DNA of 64,000 bases from the NCBI GenBank assembly GCA_946222995.1, contig CAMIOS010000010.1:1-64000 (forward strand), given 5' to 3'. Source of the stretch: an uncultured Enhydrobacter sp. GTDB taxonomy: Bacteria; Pseudomonadota; Gammaproteobacteria; Pseudomonadales; Moraxellaceae. Made by a program: the position numbers and the translations under genes. Shown here in pieces: positions 25,898 to 35,328 of the stretch (positions are counted from its first letter, which is position 1; each line of letters starts with the position of its first letter). Under the pieces are notes generated by a model. The model was not told where the DNA came from, made no database searches, and saw only the letters and a program-made list of their open reading frames with translations.

Positions 25898-27232
25898 TTA
25901 CCTTGTTAATACGTTTTTTGAGGTTTGTTTGTCTTCAAGGCGATATAATCCCTGCAAATTAGATAAAAACAAACTCATAATCACCCCAATCACACTTAAA
26001 AATACCATATACAGCATCGAAGCAATATTTAGCACTTGCGAGGCTTGGATCATCACATACGGTGTAAGCGCACCAGTAATGGCATACGCCACATTATAAC
26101 TAAATCCTAGTCCACTCATACGCACTTCGACAGGAAACAATCGCACGCAAATACTAGGAACAATACCAATGATCCCCACACTAAAGCCAAAAAACGCATA
26201 ACTTAATAGTAACAGCTCACTGCCTGTTTTTAAGATGGCAAATAACAACAGACAACTTGCTGCTAATAAAATACAGCCAAACCCAAATATCCGTCCTGAA
26301 TTATACCTATCAACACAGTACCCAAACACCAGCGTGCCAATAATTGCAAAAAAACTGCCAATGCCTAATGAAATGGACATCAAACTCTCAGACACATCAA
26401 AAAAATTAATGCCCAATTGTGGCATCACCAAAAATGCCAATATAACCACACTTGAGGTAAACCAAGACAAGCCAAAACTCATCATAAGCGAAAATCGGTG
26501 GTGTTGAAATACGGTTTTTAGCGGTAAGCCATGGGATAGCTTTCCTTCGGCTTGGGCATTTAGCCAAAGCGGGGTTTCAGCAATTCTACGCCGTAACGAA
26601 ATCGCCACAACTGTCCCAAGCCCACCAATCAAAAAAGGAATCCGCCAGCCAATATGGGTCATTTGTTCGGGCGTCAACATCGAAGACAACATCGTGGATA
26701 AAATATTACTTACCAATACGGACAAAATAAACGAGCCAATTAACATACCACAGACCGACCCAATATGATATCTAGGCATATGCTCAGCAAGCCATACCCA
26801 AGAGGCGGGCACTTCTGCCCCAAAACCAAACCCTTGGATAAACCGCAGGATCATCAATAACACCAATGCCCAAACGCCAATTTGTGAATACGTGGGTAAA
26901 ATACTGATTAATAAAGTTGGAATTGACACCACAAATAAGCTAAGCATCATAATCCGCTTACGCCCCAGCTTATCACCGATATTAGATAACACAATGCCAC
27001 CAAGCGGGCGTGAGATATAACCGAGTAAAATCAACAGCAAAAATCCCGATGATCCTAGCCAATCTGCGTTTGCATTAGGGAAAAAAGCTTGATTAATCGC
27101 ATCATTAAAAAAGAAATACAAGGTAAAATCAAAACAACTAAAAAACGCCCCACACACCGTTAAGGCAATAATTTGTTTTTCATAGCGGTTAAGCGTTCGT
27201 AACTCATGATTCGTGTCTGATAAAAATGGCAT
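25898..27232 (-). CDS. MFS transporter, metabolite:H+ symporter type
   Basis: A twelve-helix major-facilitator permease of 444 residues. The loop 2-3 motif GDKLGRKRIM, the RFIQGFGFGAEVPASW helix 4 and the RRRIAETPLW segment after helix 6 mark the metabolite:H+ symporter subfamily (ProP, KgtP, ShiA and relatives). The substrate cannot be told from sequence; a carboxylate, betaine or similar small molecule is likely by family. It has no obvious local regulator. A second member of the same subfamily is encoded at 33429-34787. Confidence 0.9.
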   Translation of the reverse strand: MPFLSDTNHELRTLNRYEKQIIALTVCGAFFSCFDFTLYFFFNDAINQAFFPNANADWLGSSGFLLLILLGYISRPLGGIVLSNIGDKLGRKRIMMLSLFVVSIPTLLISILPTYSQIGVWALVLLMILRFIQGFGFGAEVPASWVWLAEHMPRYHIGSVCGMLIGSFILSVLVSNILSTMLSSMLTPEQMTHIGWRIPFLIGGLGTVVAISLRRRIAETPLWLNAQAEGKLSHGLPLKTVFQHHRFSLMMSFGLSWFTSSVVILAFLVMPQLGINFFDVSESLMSISLGIGSFFAIIGTLVFGYCVDRYNSGRIFGFGCILLAASCLLLFAILKTGSELLLLSYAFFGFSVGIIGIVPSICVRLFPVEVRMSGLGFSYNVAYAITGALTPYVMIQASQVLNIASMLYMVFLSVIGVIMSLFLSNLQGLYRLEDKQTSKNVLTR

Positions 27233-27524
27233 TTAACTTGATACACCCAATAGTCCAAACCCACTAGCCAAACTGATAACCTTATTGCTAAAGCCCAAGA
27301 AACTAATAACAAAAAATAAGTATTACCAAAATTCTAGTCAGGTATTTTAATGATAAGATGATACACGTAAAGCAACTGTTAAAAACGCATACTATAAGTA
27401 AAATAAAACCTATTAATGAACCTTTAATGTGTATATTTTGTAAACTTCTTGTATAATCGCGTAAATAAATTGTATCTGCTCAAACACTTAATGATTAAAT
27501 AATCTAATCAATCTTAACCACAAT

Positions 27525-29216
27525 TTATAATAACCCATTGATCGGTAATCTTGCCAATACCGATAACAAGACGCGATTAAACCATGAGATATTTGGCTCT
27601 TTTGCTAACGTTTTAGGCTGGCTTTCAAGCTGTTCTTGAGCCCATGTTTCGTTTAATTCATCCGCTTTATCATCAGCTATCGTGACCCATTGTAATTGTT
27701 GCTTAGGTGATAATGCCACCCGATAGCTGACGGTGAGCAAGTCTTGATTAAAGGACTGGTGAATCGCATTGGCAAGTTGTTTGTCAAAAATAACCACGCC
27801 AAGCTCGGTGTTAATATTTGCTGATCGCGGATCGATATTATATGAGCCAATAAAGGCAAGCCGATCATCCACAGCAAAGGCTTTGGTATGTAAGCTGGTG
27901 TTGAATTTATTGCGAGATAGGTGGCGTTTTTTTTGACGAAAATCGGGGTCAGTGTTCGATTTTAGCTCATACAAGCTGACGCCCGCCTTGGTCAATGCGG
28001 CTCGAGTAGCACCATAACCTGAATGCACAATGGGCACATCCGTGGAATTAAAGGAATTGGTGAGCACTTGTACTTTGACGCCGCTGTCGGCAAGTTGTTG
28101 CAATTGGGCAACCCCAAGCGGGGTGGGGACAAAATAGGAGGAAATGATGCTAAAGTTTGATGTTGGCGAGCCTATAATGTTTCGCAGTTGGTTGACCAGT
28201 AGCTCATTGGGTTTGGCTTGTTGCAAGAGTTTATTGACATTGTCCGCCAAAAACTGCATCGGTCGCCAACGAAATTTTACCCGTTTATTGAGCAGTTGGC
28301 TATCTATCACGGCTTTTTCGGCGGTTTTATAAAGCTGAGCGCTGCGTCTAAGATGGCTGTCTTTGGCTACGGGGGCGATTTTGGTGAGCGTTGATAAAAA
28401 TGGCTCATCGCTCCTATTTTTTTTGGGGTTTTTAGCAGGTTTGACCAACCGCTCGATATCGTATGATAGCGGGCTTTGCCAGTACTGTTCAAAGCTGTTA
28501 TCAATGTCATTGACCACCTTGCCCGCTAGCAACACATCCAAGTCAGCAAACACATCTTGGGTGTCACTTCTTAAGTATTCGTTGCCGATATTACGACCGC
28601 CGATGATAGATAACTGATGGTCAAACGTCATGCTTTTGTTGTGCATACGCCGTTGGTAGCGGGGCAGGGCAGTCACAAAGTTGGCAGCGGTAATCGTCCG
28701 GATTTTTTTTGGGTTAATTAGTCGCACGGCAATATTGGGATGGCTGGCAAAGGCTAGCAGTTGTTGATCAAGCTCAGGGTTGGTATTTAAATCATCAAGT
28801 AACAAACGGACTTTAACCCCACGATTTGCCGCATTGTACAAATCTTTGAGCATCAGTTGCCCCGCCTCATCATTGTGCCAAATATAATATTGAATATCGA
28901 TACTATGATTGGCAAGATTGGTCAAAATACTGCGAGAAGCAAAGGCATCATTACTGGCAAGTAATGGATAATAGCCTGATAGCTTGCTGGGGTTGGGGTT
29001 TTGCGTGTTGCTGATTTGGTCAATTAAGCGAGTGTCATTTTGTAGCTGGTTAGCGATTTGTTGGCTTGTATCAGTCAAAGCTTGGCTTTTTTCAAGATGC
29101 GGCTGACTGGGCAAAGACTGGCAGCCGGTCAGGCTTGCCATGGCAGCAAGTACCAGCAATTTGCCAAAAACTTGGTTAATTGCCAAAAAACGTTCCGTGT
29201 AAAGATGATGATTCAA
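27525..29216 (-). CDS. Phospholipase D-family lipoprotein (two HKD motifs)
   Basis: A phospholipase D superfamily protein with both HxKxxxxD motifs: HNKSMTFD followed by IIGGRNIG (about 195) and HTKAFAVD followed by FIGSYNID (about 450). These form one active site for phosphodiester transfer. The N-terminus has a lipoprotein signal ending LTGC with cysteine 32, so it is anchored to a membrane on the periplasmic side, unlike cytosolic-facing cardiolipin synthase A. The 563 residues and layout resemble the ClsC/YmdC-like group. The first codon is TTG, with GGGAAG upstream. The role is probably phospholipid remodelling; this is inference. Confidence 0.88.
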   Translation of the reverse strand: MNHHLYTERFLAINQVFGKLLVLAAMASLTGCQSLPSQPHLEKSQALTDTSQQIANQLQNDTRLIDQISNTQNPNPSKLSGYYPLLASNDAFASRSILTNLANHSIDIQYYIWHNDEAGQLMLKDLYNAANRGVKVRLLLDDLNTNPELDQQLLAFASHPNIAVRLINPKKIRTITAANFVTALPRYQRRMHNKSMTFDHQLSIIGGRNIGNEYLRSDTQDVFADLDVLLAGKVVNDIDNSFEQYWQSPLSYDIERLVKPAKNPKKNRSDEPFLSTLTKIAPVAKDSHLRRSAQLYKTAEKAVIDSQLLNKRVKFRWRPMQFLADNVNKLLQQAKPNELLVNQLRNIIGSPTSNFSIISSYFVPTPLGVAQLQQLADSGVKVQVLTNSFNSTDVPIVHSGYGATRAALTKAGVSLYELKSNTDPDFRQKKRHLSRNKFNTSLHTKAFAVDDRLAFIGSYNIDPRSANINTELGVVIFDKQLANAIHQSFNQDLLTVSYRVALSPKQQLQWVTIADDKADELNETWAQEQLESQPKTLAKEPNISWFNRVLLSVLARLPINGLL

Positions 29217-29324
29217 GGTGACTTCCCGCTGACAGCTTAGATTAACTTGCTTGTTATAAGGGTTATTTTATCATTAGCTTGTCTATTTTTATATGCCAAA
29301 ATTGCCGCTGATATCCAAACGATG

Positions 29325-29333
29325 TGCTATGAT
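29325..29333 (+). promoter_or_regulatory. Candidate extended -10 promoter of metZ
   Basis: TGCTATGAT is an extended -10 element (TGn plus TATGAT), 47 bp upstream of the metZ ATG. A weak -35 candidate, TTGCCG, lies at 29302-29307 with 20 bp spacing. Confidence 0.42.
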
Positions 29334-29380
29334 AGAAAAAATAGCAACAATGCCTTACATTAACACGATAGGAAACCACA

Positions 29381-30622
29381 ATGACCCAACTTGATCCCAA
29401 CTGGCTACATGATGCCTTAGACCTGTCTCAAGATTACCAAGATCAGACCATCGCCGTGCGTGCCGGCTATCATCGCACCGATGAAGGCGAGCATAACGAG
29501 GCGATTTTTGCAACCAGCTCGTATGTTTACCCGTCTGCCAAAGACGCCGCTGACCACTTTAATGGCAATAAAAAAGGCAACGTCTATTCTCGCCATACCA
29601 ATCCCACTGTGCGTGCCTTTGAACGTCGCTTGGCGACATTAGAAGGTGGTGCGCGCTGTGTGGCAACCGCCTCGGGCATGGGCGCGATTTTGACCATGTG
29701 TCTGGCGTACCTTAAAGCAGGTGACCATCTGCTATGTGCCAAACAGCTTTTTGGCTCATCGGTGGCTTTGTTCGATACCTATTTTAAGCCGTTTGGGGTC
29801 GAAATCAGCTATGTGGATTGCTTTGACAATGCTGCTTGGCAAGCCGCCATTCGTCCCAATACCAAAGTATTGTACTGTGAAAGCCCATCCAATCCGCTTG
29901 CCCAAATTGCCGATATCACCTTTTTGGCAAATTTGGCGCACACCAACGGGGCGCTGCTAATTGTCGATAATTGCTTTGCCACGCCTGCACTACAAAAACC
30001 GTTGACCCTTGGAGCAGATGTGGTGATCCATTCGGCAAGCAAATACATTGACGGGCAAGGACGAGTGCTAGGCGGGGCATTGGTCGGCAGTGAAGAACTG
30101 ATGGAAAAGGCGTTTACTGTCATTCGTACTGGCGGGATTAGCTTGTCGCCGTTTAATGCATGGGTACTACTCAAAGGCTTAGAAACCTTATCGCTACGGA
30201 TGAAAGCCCATTGTGAAAATGCCAATCAAGTCGCCGAATTTTTGCATAACCATCCTAACGTTACCAAAGTACATTTTTCAGGCTTGCCCGATCATCCCTC
30301 ACACCATGTCGCCAAACGTCAGCATATTGCCCTAAACAATGTGCAAGGTGGCGCATACGGGGCGATTATCGGCTTTGAAGTTGCTGACCAAGCTGCGGCT
30401 TGGCACGTGATTGATCATACCAAAGTCATTTCAATTACCAATAATCTAGGCGATGCCAAAAGCACGATTACTCATCCTGCCACCACCACCCATTTTCGTA
30501 TGACCCCAGAACAGCGAGCCGAGGCGGGCGTGAATGAGGGTTTAATTCGCTTGTCAGTCGGGCTTGAAGACGTGGTGGATATTATCAATGATTTAAAGTG
30601 GGGATTAGACAGTTTGACTTAA
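29381..30622 (+). CDS. metZ: O-succinylhomoserine sulfhydrylase
   Basis: A PLP enzyme of the Cys/Met-metabolism family that makes homocysteine from O-succinylhomoserine and sulfide in methionine synthesis. The 413 residues are typical. Landmarks are the N-terminal TIAVRAGYHRTDEGEHNEAIF, YSRHTNPTVRAFERRLA, ATASGMGAIL, and the PLP lysine in HSASKYIDGQGRVLGG (about 211). The GQGRVLGG continuation is typical of MetZ rather than MetB or MetC. The ATG follows TAGGAAACCACA. The ThrE gene starts 16 bp later, suggesting co-transcription. Confidence 0.94.
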   Translation: MTQLDPNWLHDALDLSQDYQDQTIAVRAGYHRTDEGEHNEAIFATSSYVYPSAKDAADHFNGNKKGNVYSRHTNPTVRAFERRLATLEGGARCVATASGMGAILTMCLAYLKAGDHLLCAKQLFGSSVALFDTYFKPFGVEISYVDCFDNAAWQAAIRPNTKVLYCESPSNPLAQIADITFLANLAHTNGALLIVDNCFATPALQKPLTLGADVVIHSASKYIDGQGRVLGGALVGSEELMEKAFTVIRTGGISLSPFNAWVLLKGLETLSLRMKAHCENANQVAEFLHNHPNVTKVHFSGLPDHPSHHVAKRQHIALNNVQGGAYGAIIGFEVADQAAAWHVIDHTKVISITNNLGDAKSTITHPATTTHFRMTPEQRAEAGVNEGLIRLSVGLEDVVDIINDLKWGLDSLT

Positions 30623-30637
30623 CCGGTTAAAGCCAAT

Positions 30638-31525
30638 ATGAGCAAATTACTTGCAGAGGCACTCGAACCGCTTGACCCGCTCACTCCATTGTCAATCAAG
30701 CCAGCCGCGCCGCCTGAACCAAAGCCCAAGCGCCGATTGCCCTACATGGCATACGAAGATCAGCAGCGTATCACAAGGCTGTGTGTGCGATGTGGTCTAC
30801 TGTTGATGCAATACGGGGCAGAGTCTGCAACGGTGGTGGATTTATGCCAACGACTTGGCTATGCGTTGGGGCTGGCAAGCGTGGAATGTGGTATTGCCTT
30901 TAATGGGATTACGATTACCACCATCTATAATAGCCGCTGTATCACCACACTGCGAGCGGCCACCACGCACGTGATCAATGTCAGCATCGTGGTGCAAATT
31001 CAACAGATTGTGCTGGATTTAGAAAACATGCCGGTCACCAGCACCCTTGAACATGCCAGCGAGCGCTTCGATGAGCTAGATCGCTCAACCTATCCGCCAG
31101 CCCTTGTGGCGTTGATGGTGGGGGTATCCTGTGCGTGTTTTGCGTACTTGGCGGGCGGCGATATCAGTACTGTGTCGGTGACGTTGGTCGCCGCAATGAC
31201 AGGGTTTTGGGTGCGATTTTGGCTGACCAAAAATCACTTTAATCCGTTTGTGGCGGCATTGATAGCGGCGTTTTTTGGGTCAATTTTTGCCAGTCTTGCA
31301 TTATTGCTACATATTGGCAATGACCCGCATATTGCCATCGCTTCAAGCGTGTTGTGGTTGGTACCCAGTTTTCCGCTGATCAATTCGCTATCAGATATTT
31401 TAAAAAACTATATGAATATCGGTATTGGGCGGTTGATGTTTGTGATGGTATTGACGCTATCCACCTGTATTGGGATTGTGTTGTCGTTGTTATTGCTCAA
31501 TATTAATCATTGGGGTGTCGGATAA
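30638..31525 (+). CDS. Threonine/serine exporter, ThrE-like N-terminal component
   Basis: The PF06738-type half of a ThrE-family amino-acid exporter. The 295 residues begin with a cytoplasmic part (1-125) containing the RLCVRCGLLLMQYGAESATV and LGLASVECG segments of the family, then about five membrane helices (from 135 to 292). In corynebacterial ThrE the two halves are fused; here the second half is the next gene, one base after this stop. The position behind metZ suggests export of threonine, serine or a related amino acid in the homoserine branch, which is inference. Confidence 0.88.
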   Translation: MSKLLAEALEPLDPLTPLSIKPAAPPEPKPKRRLPYMAYEDQQRITRLCVRCGLLLMQYGAESATVVDLCQRLGYALGLASVECGIAFNGITITTIYNSRCITTLRAATTHVINVSIVVQIQQIVLDLENMPVTSTLEHASERFDELDRSTYPPALVALMVGVSCACFAYLAGGDISTVSVTLVAAMTGFWVRFWLTKNHFNPFVAALIAAFFGSIFASLALLLHIGNDPHIAIASSVLWLVPSFPLINSLSDILKNYMNIGIGRLMFVMVLTLSTCIGIVLSLLLLNINHWGVG

Positions 31526-31526
31526 T

Positions 31527-32009
31527 ATGAACGTCAGTGTAACAATCATTGATATCATAGTTTTATTACGTTCAGCGTGCCTCGCCAGTTTGATGACGCT
31601 TGGTTGGACATTGATGGTCAATGTGCCAAAACGTTATATTTGGCTATGCTTAGTATTAACTTTGCTAGGTTTTAGCCTTAGAGAAGTGATGAAACAGCAA
31701 CATATTAGCTTAGTGTTATCGACCTTTTTGGCGGCCGGTATTTCTTCTTTTTTGGCGATTTATTGGGCAAAAAGATACTTATTGACGCCCAAAATGATTT
31801 TGGTACCTGCTATGTTGTGTATGATGCCAGGGGTGACTGCTTATAAAGCCATGATCAGCTTTGTGCAGTTGGGCTATTATGGCTATGACCCGCAGATATT
31901 TAGCCAAATGATGAATTTTGGTTTTAATGCGGTATTTGTCACCGCTGCCTTGGTGTTTGGTATTTCGTTACCGACCACGTTTTTTTATCGCAAAACACCC
32001 ATTATATAA
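31527..32009 (+). CDS. Threonine/serine exporter, ThrE_2-like C-terminal component
   Basis: The second half of the split ThrE exporter (PF12821 type). The start is taken as the ATG at 31527, one base after the stop of the first component (TAATATG), giving 160 residues. The longer frame back to 31470 only overlaps the upstream gene. Five membrane helices are visible, with the family motif PAMLCMMPGVTAYKAM. The tight junction implies coupled translation and a hetero-complex. It converges on the Lrp gene with a 16-bp gap. Confidence 0.87.
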   Translation: MNVSVTIIDIIVLLRSACLASLMTLGWTLMVNVPKRYIWLCLVLTLLGFSLREVMKQQHISLVLSTFLAAGISSFLAIYWAKRYLLTPKMILVPAMLCMMPGVTAYKAMISFVQLGYYGYDPQIFSQMMNFGFNAVFVTAALVFGISLPTTFFYRKTPII

Positions 32010-32025
32010 TGATGCGATCTCTTAA

Positions 32026-32493
32026 TTAATCCAGCTCAATCTTTGTCCCTACTTTAGAAAAATTCATCACGAACTGACTACTAAAACGGCGGACTTTATT
32101 TTCAAAGGTCAAATAATCACGGGTAAATCGATGATAATGTGCCATATTTTTGGCATGTATTAACAATAAAAAATCAAAATCCCCCGAAATCTCATAACAA
32201 CTCATCACATTGGGTAAGCGATTCATTAATTGTGCAAAACTGTCTAGTATGGCATTGTTTTGTTTTTCCATCTCAATGAGCACAAAAGCAGTCAAATCAA
32301 ACCCAAGCTCAACAGGATTGATAATTGCTACTTGACGGGTAATCACACCGGTATCCATCATAAACTGGATTCGGCGTTGACACGTTGCTACTGAGGCGTG
32401 GACTTGCTCGGCGATATTTTTGAGCGGTAGGGTCGCATCTTGTTGCAAAATATTCAAAATGCGTTTGTCGATATCATCAATTTCATGGTGCAT
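32026..32493 (-). CDS. Lrp/AsnC-family transcriptional regulator
   Basis: A feast/famine regulator of 155 residues. The N-terminal winged helix-turn-helix (about 5-65) has the family pattern DDIDKRILNILQQDATLPLKNIAEQ in part, and SVATCQRRI as recognition helix. A RAM ligand-binding domain follows (about 70-150) with VMSCYEISGDFDFLL. It is convergent with metZ-thrE and could control it or itself in response to an amino acid. The direct repeat at 32567-32598 upstream of its start is a candidate site. Confidence 0.9.
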   Translation of the reverse strand: MHHEIDDIDKRILNILQQDATLPLKNIAEQVHASVATCQRRIQFMMDTGVITRQVAIINPVELGFDLTAFVLIEMEKQNNAILDSFAQLMNRLPNVMSCYEISGDFDFLLLIHAKNMAHYHRFTRDYLTFENKVRRFSSQFVMNFSKVGTKIELD

Positions 32494-32566
32494 GGTTACC
32501 GCCTGTCAAGTTTTTTACCAAAAGTTATTGCAAAAATACCATTATGCTTTGTCTTCATTGCCTAGC

Positions 32567-32598
32567 TTGAATCATTGTTAACTTGAATCATTGTTAAA
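32567..32598. repeat. Perfect 16-bp tandem direct repeat upstream of the Lrp gene
   Basis: CTTGAATCATTGTTAA occurs twice back to back (32567-32582 and 32583-32598), 74 bp upstream of the Lrp start on the minus strand. It sits in the Lrp-tag intergenic region. It may be a regulator-binding site or a chance duplication. Confidence 0.85.
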
Positions 32599-32740
32599 AT
32601 CATCAGGCAATGTACTAAAGAAAAAAGCCAATTTTACCCAAAAATAGACAATAAGTTAGCATAAAATAGGGTATTTTGAAATATTTTTTCATAAAGGACG
32701 CGAGCAGCTAATCGGTTACTCGGCGGTTAATTGGGAGTAA

Positions 32741-33322
32741 TTAGCAGTGACTTAGGGGTGTCATGTGGCGAAAATCACACGCCATCACATGGTCATTGAC
32801 CATGCCCACTGCCTGCATAAAGGCATAACAAATCGTCGTGCCGACAAATTTAAACCCATCTTTCTTAAGCTGTTTTGCCATTTGATCTGAAACGTCAGTA
32901 CGAGTGGGGATATCGGCAAAGTTAGCAGGGCAATCATCTTGGACGTGATTGCCCACCATTGACCATAGATATTCGCTAAAGGGTTGTTTTTCCACGATGT
33001 TTAAATACGCTTTAGCATTGTTAATAATCGCCTCGATTTTGCCCCGATGGCGAATAATGCCTGCGTCCATCATCAGTTCATCGACTTTTTTGTCATCAAA
33101 TTGGGCGATTTTAACAGGGTCAAAATCGGCAAACACTTGGTAATAATGTGCGCGTTTTTTGAGCACCGTTATCCAGCTTAATCCCGCTTGCATCCCTTCA
33201 AGGCAGAGCATGGCAAATAGATACTGGCTATCATGACTTGGTTTGCCCCATTCAGTATCGTGGTAGGCGACATATAATGGGTCACTACCGCACCAATGGC
33301 AACGCTTGAGGGAATGTGGCAT
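32741..33322 (-). CDS. tag: DNA-3-methyladenine glycosylase I
   Basis: A base-excision repair enzyme removing 3-methyladenine. The 193 residues match Tag. The zinc site uses the N-terminal CHWCG and the C-terminal histidines (HVMACDFRH). The family segments YHDTEWGKP, LCLEGMQAGLSW and KFVGTTICYAFMQAVGMVNDH are present. It stands between the MFS terminator and Lrp, probably transcribed alone. Confidence 0.94.
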   Translation of the reverse strand: MPHSLKRCHWCGSDPLYVAYHDTEWGKPSHDSQYLFAMLCLEGMQAGLSWITVLKKRAHYYQVFADFDPVKIAQFDDKKVDELMMDAGIIRHRGKIEAIINNAKAYLNIVEKQPFSEYLWSMVGNHVQDDCPANFADIPTRTDVSDQMAKQLKKDGFKFVGTTICYAFMQAVGMVNDHVMACDFRHMTPLSHC

Positions 33323-33370
33323 AAAAATTTCTCGTTGCTAAGCTAAAAAGTTCATTGTAGCATTTTAGCG

Positions 33371-33404
33371 AAAAAAAACGCCAACTTACGTCAGCGTTAT
33401 TTTA
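33371..33404 (-). terminator. Rho-independent terminator after the second MFS gene
   Basis: Read on the minus strand, AACGCTGAC pairs with GTTGGCGTT around GTAA (two G-U wobbles) and is followed by a run of T. It lies 25 bp past the stop of the MFS gene at 33429. Confidence 0.65.
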
Positions 33405-33428
33405 ATTACACCATGAAAACATGAGAAA

Positions 33429-34787
33429 TTACTGTTTAATTTCATCCATTAAATCAATATTTTTGGTTTCTTTAATCGTTTGTAACGCAATTAACGACAC
33501 CACCGCATTAATCACGCTATAAATCGCCACGCCCCACAATCCATAGTTTTCGTTGAGTTTAATGGCAATCAAAGTCGCCACACTCGCCCCAACAATCGAG
33601 GCAAAATTATACGCCAATGATGCCCCAGAATAACGTACTTCGGTTGGAAATAATTCTGGCAATAATGCAGCCATGGGTCCAAAAGTTACGCCCATCAATG
33701 CCATACCCAGACATAAAAACAGTAGAACGCCACTAGGAGAAGCTTGGTTGAGTAAACTTGGAATCATCAAACTAAATAATAAAATGAGGATCGTTACTAT
33801 AGATAGCCATTTTTTACGTCCCATTCTATCTGCCCCAATGCCCGATAAGCTGGTAAAAATCCCAAATACAATCGACCCAATCAGCAAAAATCCGGTAAAG
33901 GTATTAGCAGGAATGCCCAAACCGGTGGCATAACCTGCAGGCGAGAGTTTAACGGGACTTTTAGAATACACTTGCACAAAGGCGGTCATCAAATAAAAAA
34001 TTACATAGGTATTGGACATGACAAACGTGCCCTGAATAATCAACTTCCAATAGTCACGAAATACTGCCAGTACAGGGGCGCTTTCTTTTTTGCCTTCAAG
34101 CTCAGCTTGTTTATACACATGACTTTCGTGCAAACTTAAACGCACATACAACCCAATAAACACCATAACGATTGATAGCAAAAACGGAATACGCCATGCC
34201 CAATCCACTAGTGCATCTTTACCAAAATACATACTCACCAAAAAGATCACCCCATTGGCTAAAAATAGCCCAATCGGTGCGCCAAGCTGAGGAAAGGTGC
34301 CATACCAAGCCCGTTTACCTTCGGGCGCATTTTCGGTAGCGACCAACGCTGCACCACCCCATTCACCGCCAAGTCCTAGACCTTGCCCAATGCGAAAAAT
34401 ACACAATAAAATCGGGGCGAAAATACCGACTTGGGCATAAGTCGGTAATAACCCAATTGCAATGGTTGAAATTCCCATGGTCAATAGGGAGGCAACCAAG
34501 GTTTTTTTGCGCCCAAACTTATCACCAAAATGCCCGAATAAGGCTGAACCAATGGGACGGGCGATAAATGCCAACGCCAATGTTGATAGCGAAAATAACA
34601 AGGCAGCACCCTCATCATTTTTATCAAAAAACTGAGTGTTAAACACCAATACCGCCGCCGCCGCATAAATATAATAATCATAAAATTCAATCGCCGTACC
34701 AATCATTGAGGCAATCGCAACTTTTTTAGGATCATTGCGTAATGCGATATCATGGTGGTCTAGGTGGGTAGAAATAGCCGTACTCAT
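33429..34787 (-). CDS. MFS transporter, metabolite:H+ symporter (ShiA/YhjE-like)
   Basis: A twelve-helix permease of 452 residues in the metabolite:H+ symporter subfamily. Landmarks are ASMIGTAIEFYDYYIY in helix 1, GHFGDKFGRKKTL in loop 2-3, FRIGQGLGLGGEWGGA in helix 4, and SLHESHVYK after helix 6. YhjE- and ShiA-type proteins fit best, but the substrate is not readable from sequence. It is monocistronic, with a terminator downstream. Confidence 0.92.
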   Translation of the reverse strand: MSTAISTHLDHHDIALRNDPKKVAIASMIGTAIEFYDYYIYAAAAVLVFNTQFFDKNDEGAALLFSLSTLALAFIARPIGSALFGHFGDKFGRKKTLVASLLTMGISTIAIGLLPTYAQVGIFAPILLCIFRIGQGLGLGGEWGGAALVATENAPEGKRAWYGTFPQLGAPIGLFLANGVIFLVSMYFGKDALVDWAWRIPFLLSIVMVFIGLYVRLSLHESHVYKQAELEGKKESAPVLAVFRDYWKLIIQGTFVMSNTYVIFYLMTAFVQVYSKSPVKLSPAGYATGLGIPANTFTGFLLIGSIVFGIFTSLSGIGADRMGRKKWLSIVTILILLFSLMIPSLLNQASPSGVLLFLCLGMALMGVTFGPMAALLPELFPTEVRYSGASLAYNFASIVGASVATLIAIKLNENYGLWGVAIYSVINAVVSLIALQTIKETKNIDLMDEIKQ

Positions 34788-34935
34788 AAACTCGTCCTTA
34801 AGATAACGATTTAATCAAATTAAAAGTTTAAAAATATTAATGTAATATAAATTATTGGAATGAATTAGCAAAGAAAAAACACAATAACAATTTAGAAAAA
34901 TTTTTATAAGATATCTAACTTTTAGTTATGAAACC

Positions 34936-34967
34936 TTTGCCTAAGCATGGAGAAAATTTGCTAAAAT
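34936..34967 (+). promoter_or_regulatory. Candidate promoter of the rhodanese-mcrBC cassette
   Basis: An extended -10, TGCTAAAAT, lies at 34959-34967, with TTGCCT at 34937-34942 as a loosely spaced (19 bp) -35. It is about 55 bp upstream of the rhodanese ATG. By-eye call. Confidence 0.38.
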
Positions 34968-35022
34968 AGCCTGATTTACTCGAATTATCTAAATAAACAA
35001 TGACCACTTAAATAAGCACATT

Positions 35023-35328
35023 ATGATACGAGAACTTGCGATTACCGAATATCTACCGAACGAAAATGATATCATCTGGGATGTACGTGACCACAAATCC
35101 TATGCCGAAGGGCATATTGAACACGCCAAAAACCAGCCGCTTGACACGCTAACCGCTGACCTACTCGCCCAAACTGATGGCACCGTGTATATACTCTGTG
35201 GTGGCGGTACAAAGGCGGGCAAAGCGGCAGCGTTACTCAATACGCTTGACCCAAAGCGGGATATTGTCCATTTGACAGGTGGCACGCGTGGGGCAAAATC
35301 GGCAGGAATGACCATTGTCAGTGAATAA
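35023..35328 (+). CDS. Single-domain rhodanese-like protein
   Basis: A 101-residue rhodanese fold protein. Conserved parts are IIWDVRDHKSYAEGHIEHAKN, with the WDVR and EGHI motifs, and the active-site loop CGGGTKAGK with Cys59 as presumed persulfide carrier. The family function is sulfur transfer; the partner here is unknown. Its last codons overlap the start of the McrB-like gene by 8 or 14 bp, so the two are translated together. That placement links it physically to a restriction system, though an ancestral neighbour simply captured in the operon is also possible. Confidence 0.87.
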   Translation: MIRELAITEYLPNENDIIWDVRDHKSYAEGHIEHAKNQPLDTLTADLLAQTDGTVYILCGGGTKAGKAAALLNTLDPKRDIVHLTGGTRGAKSAGMTIVSE

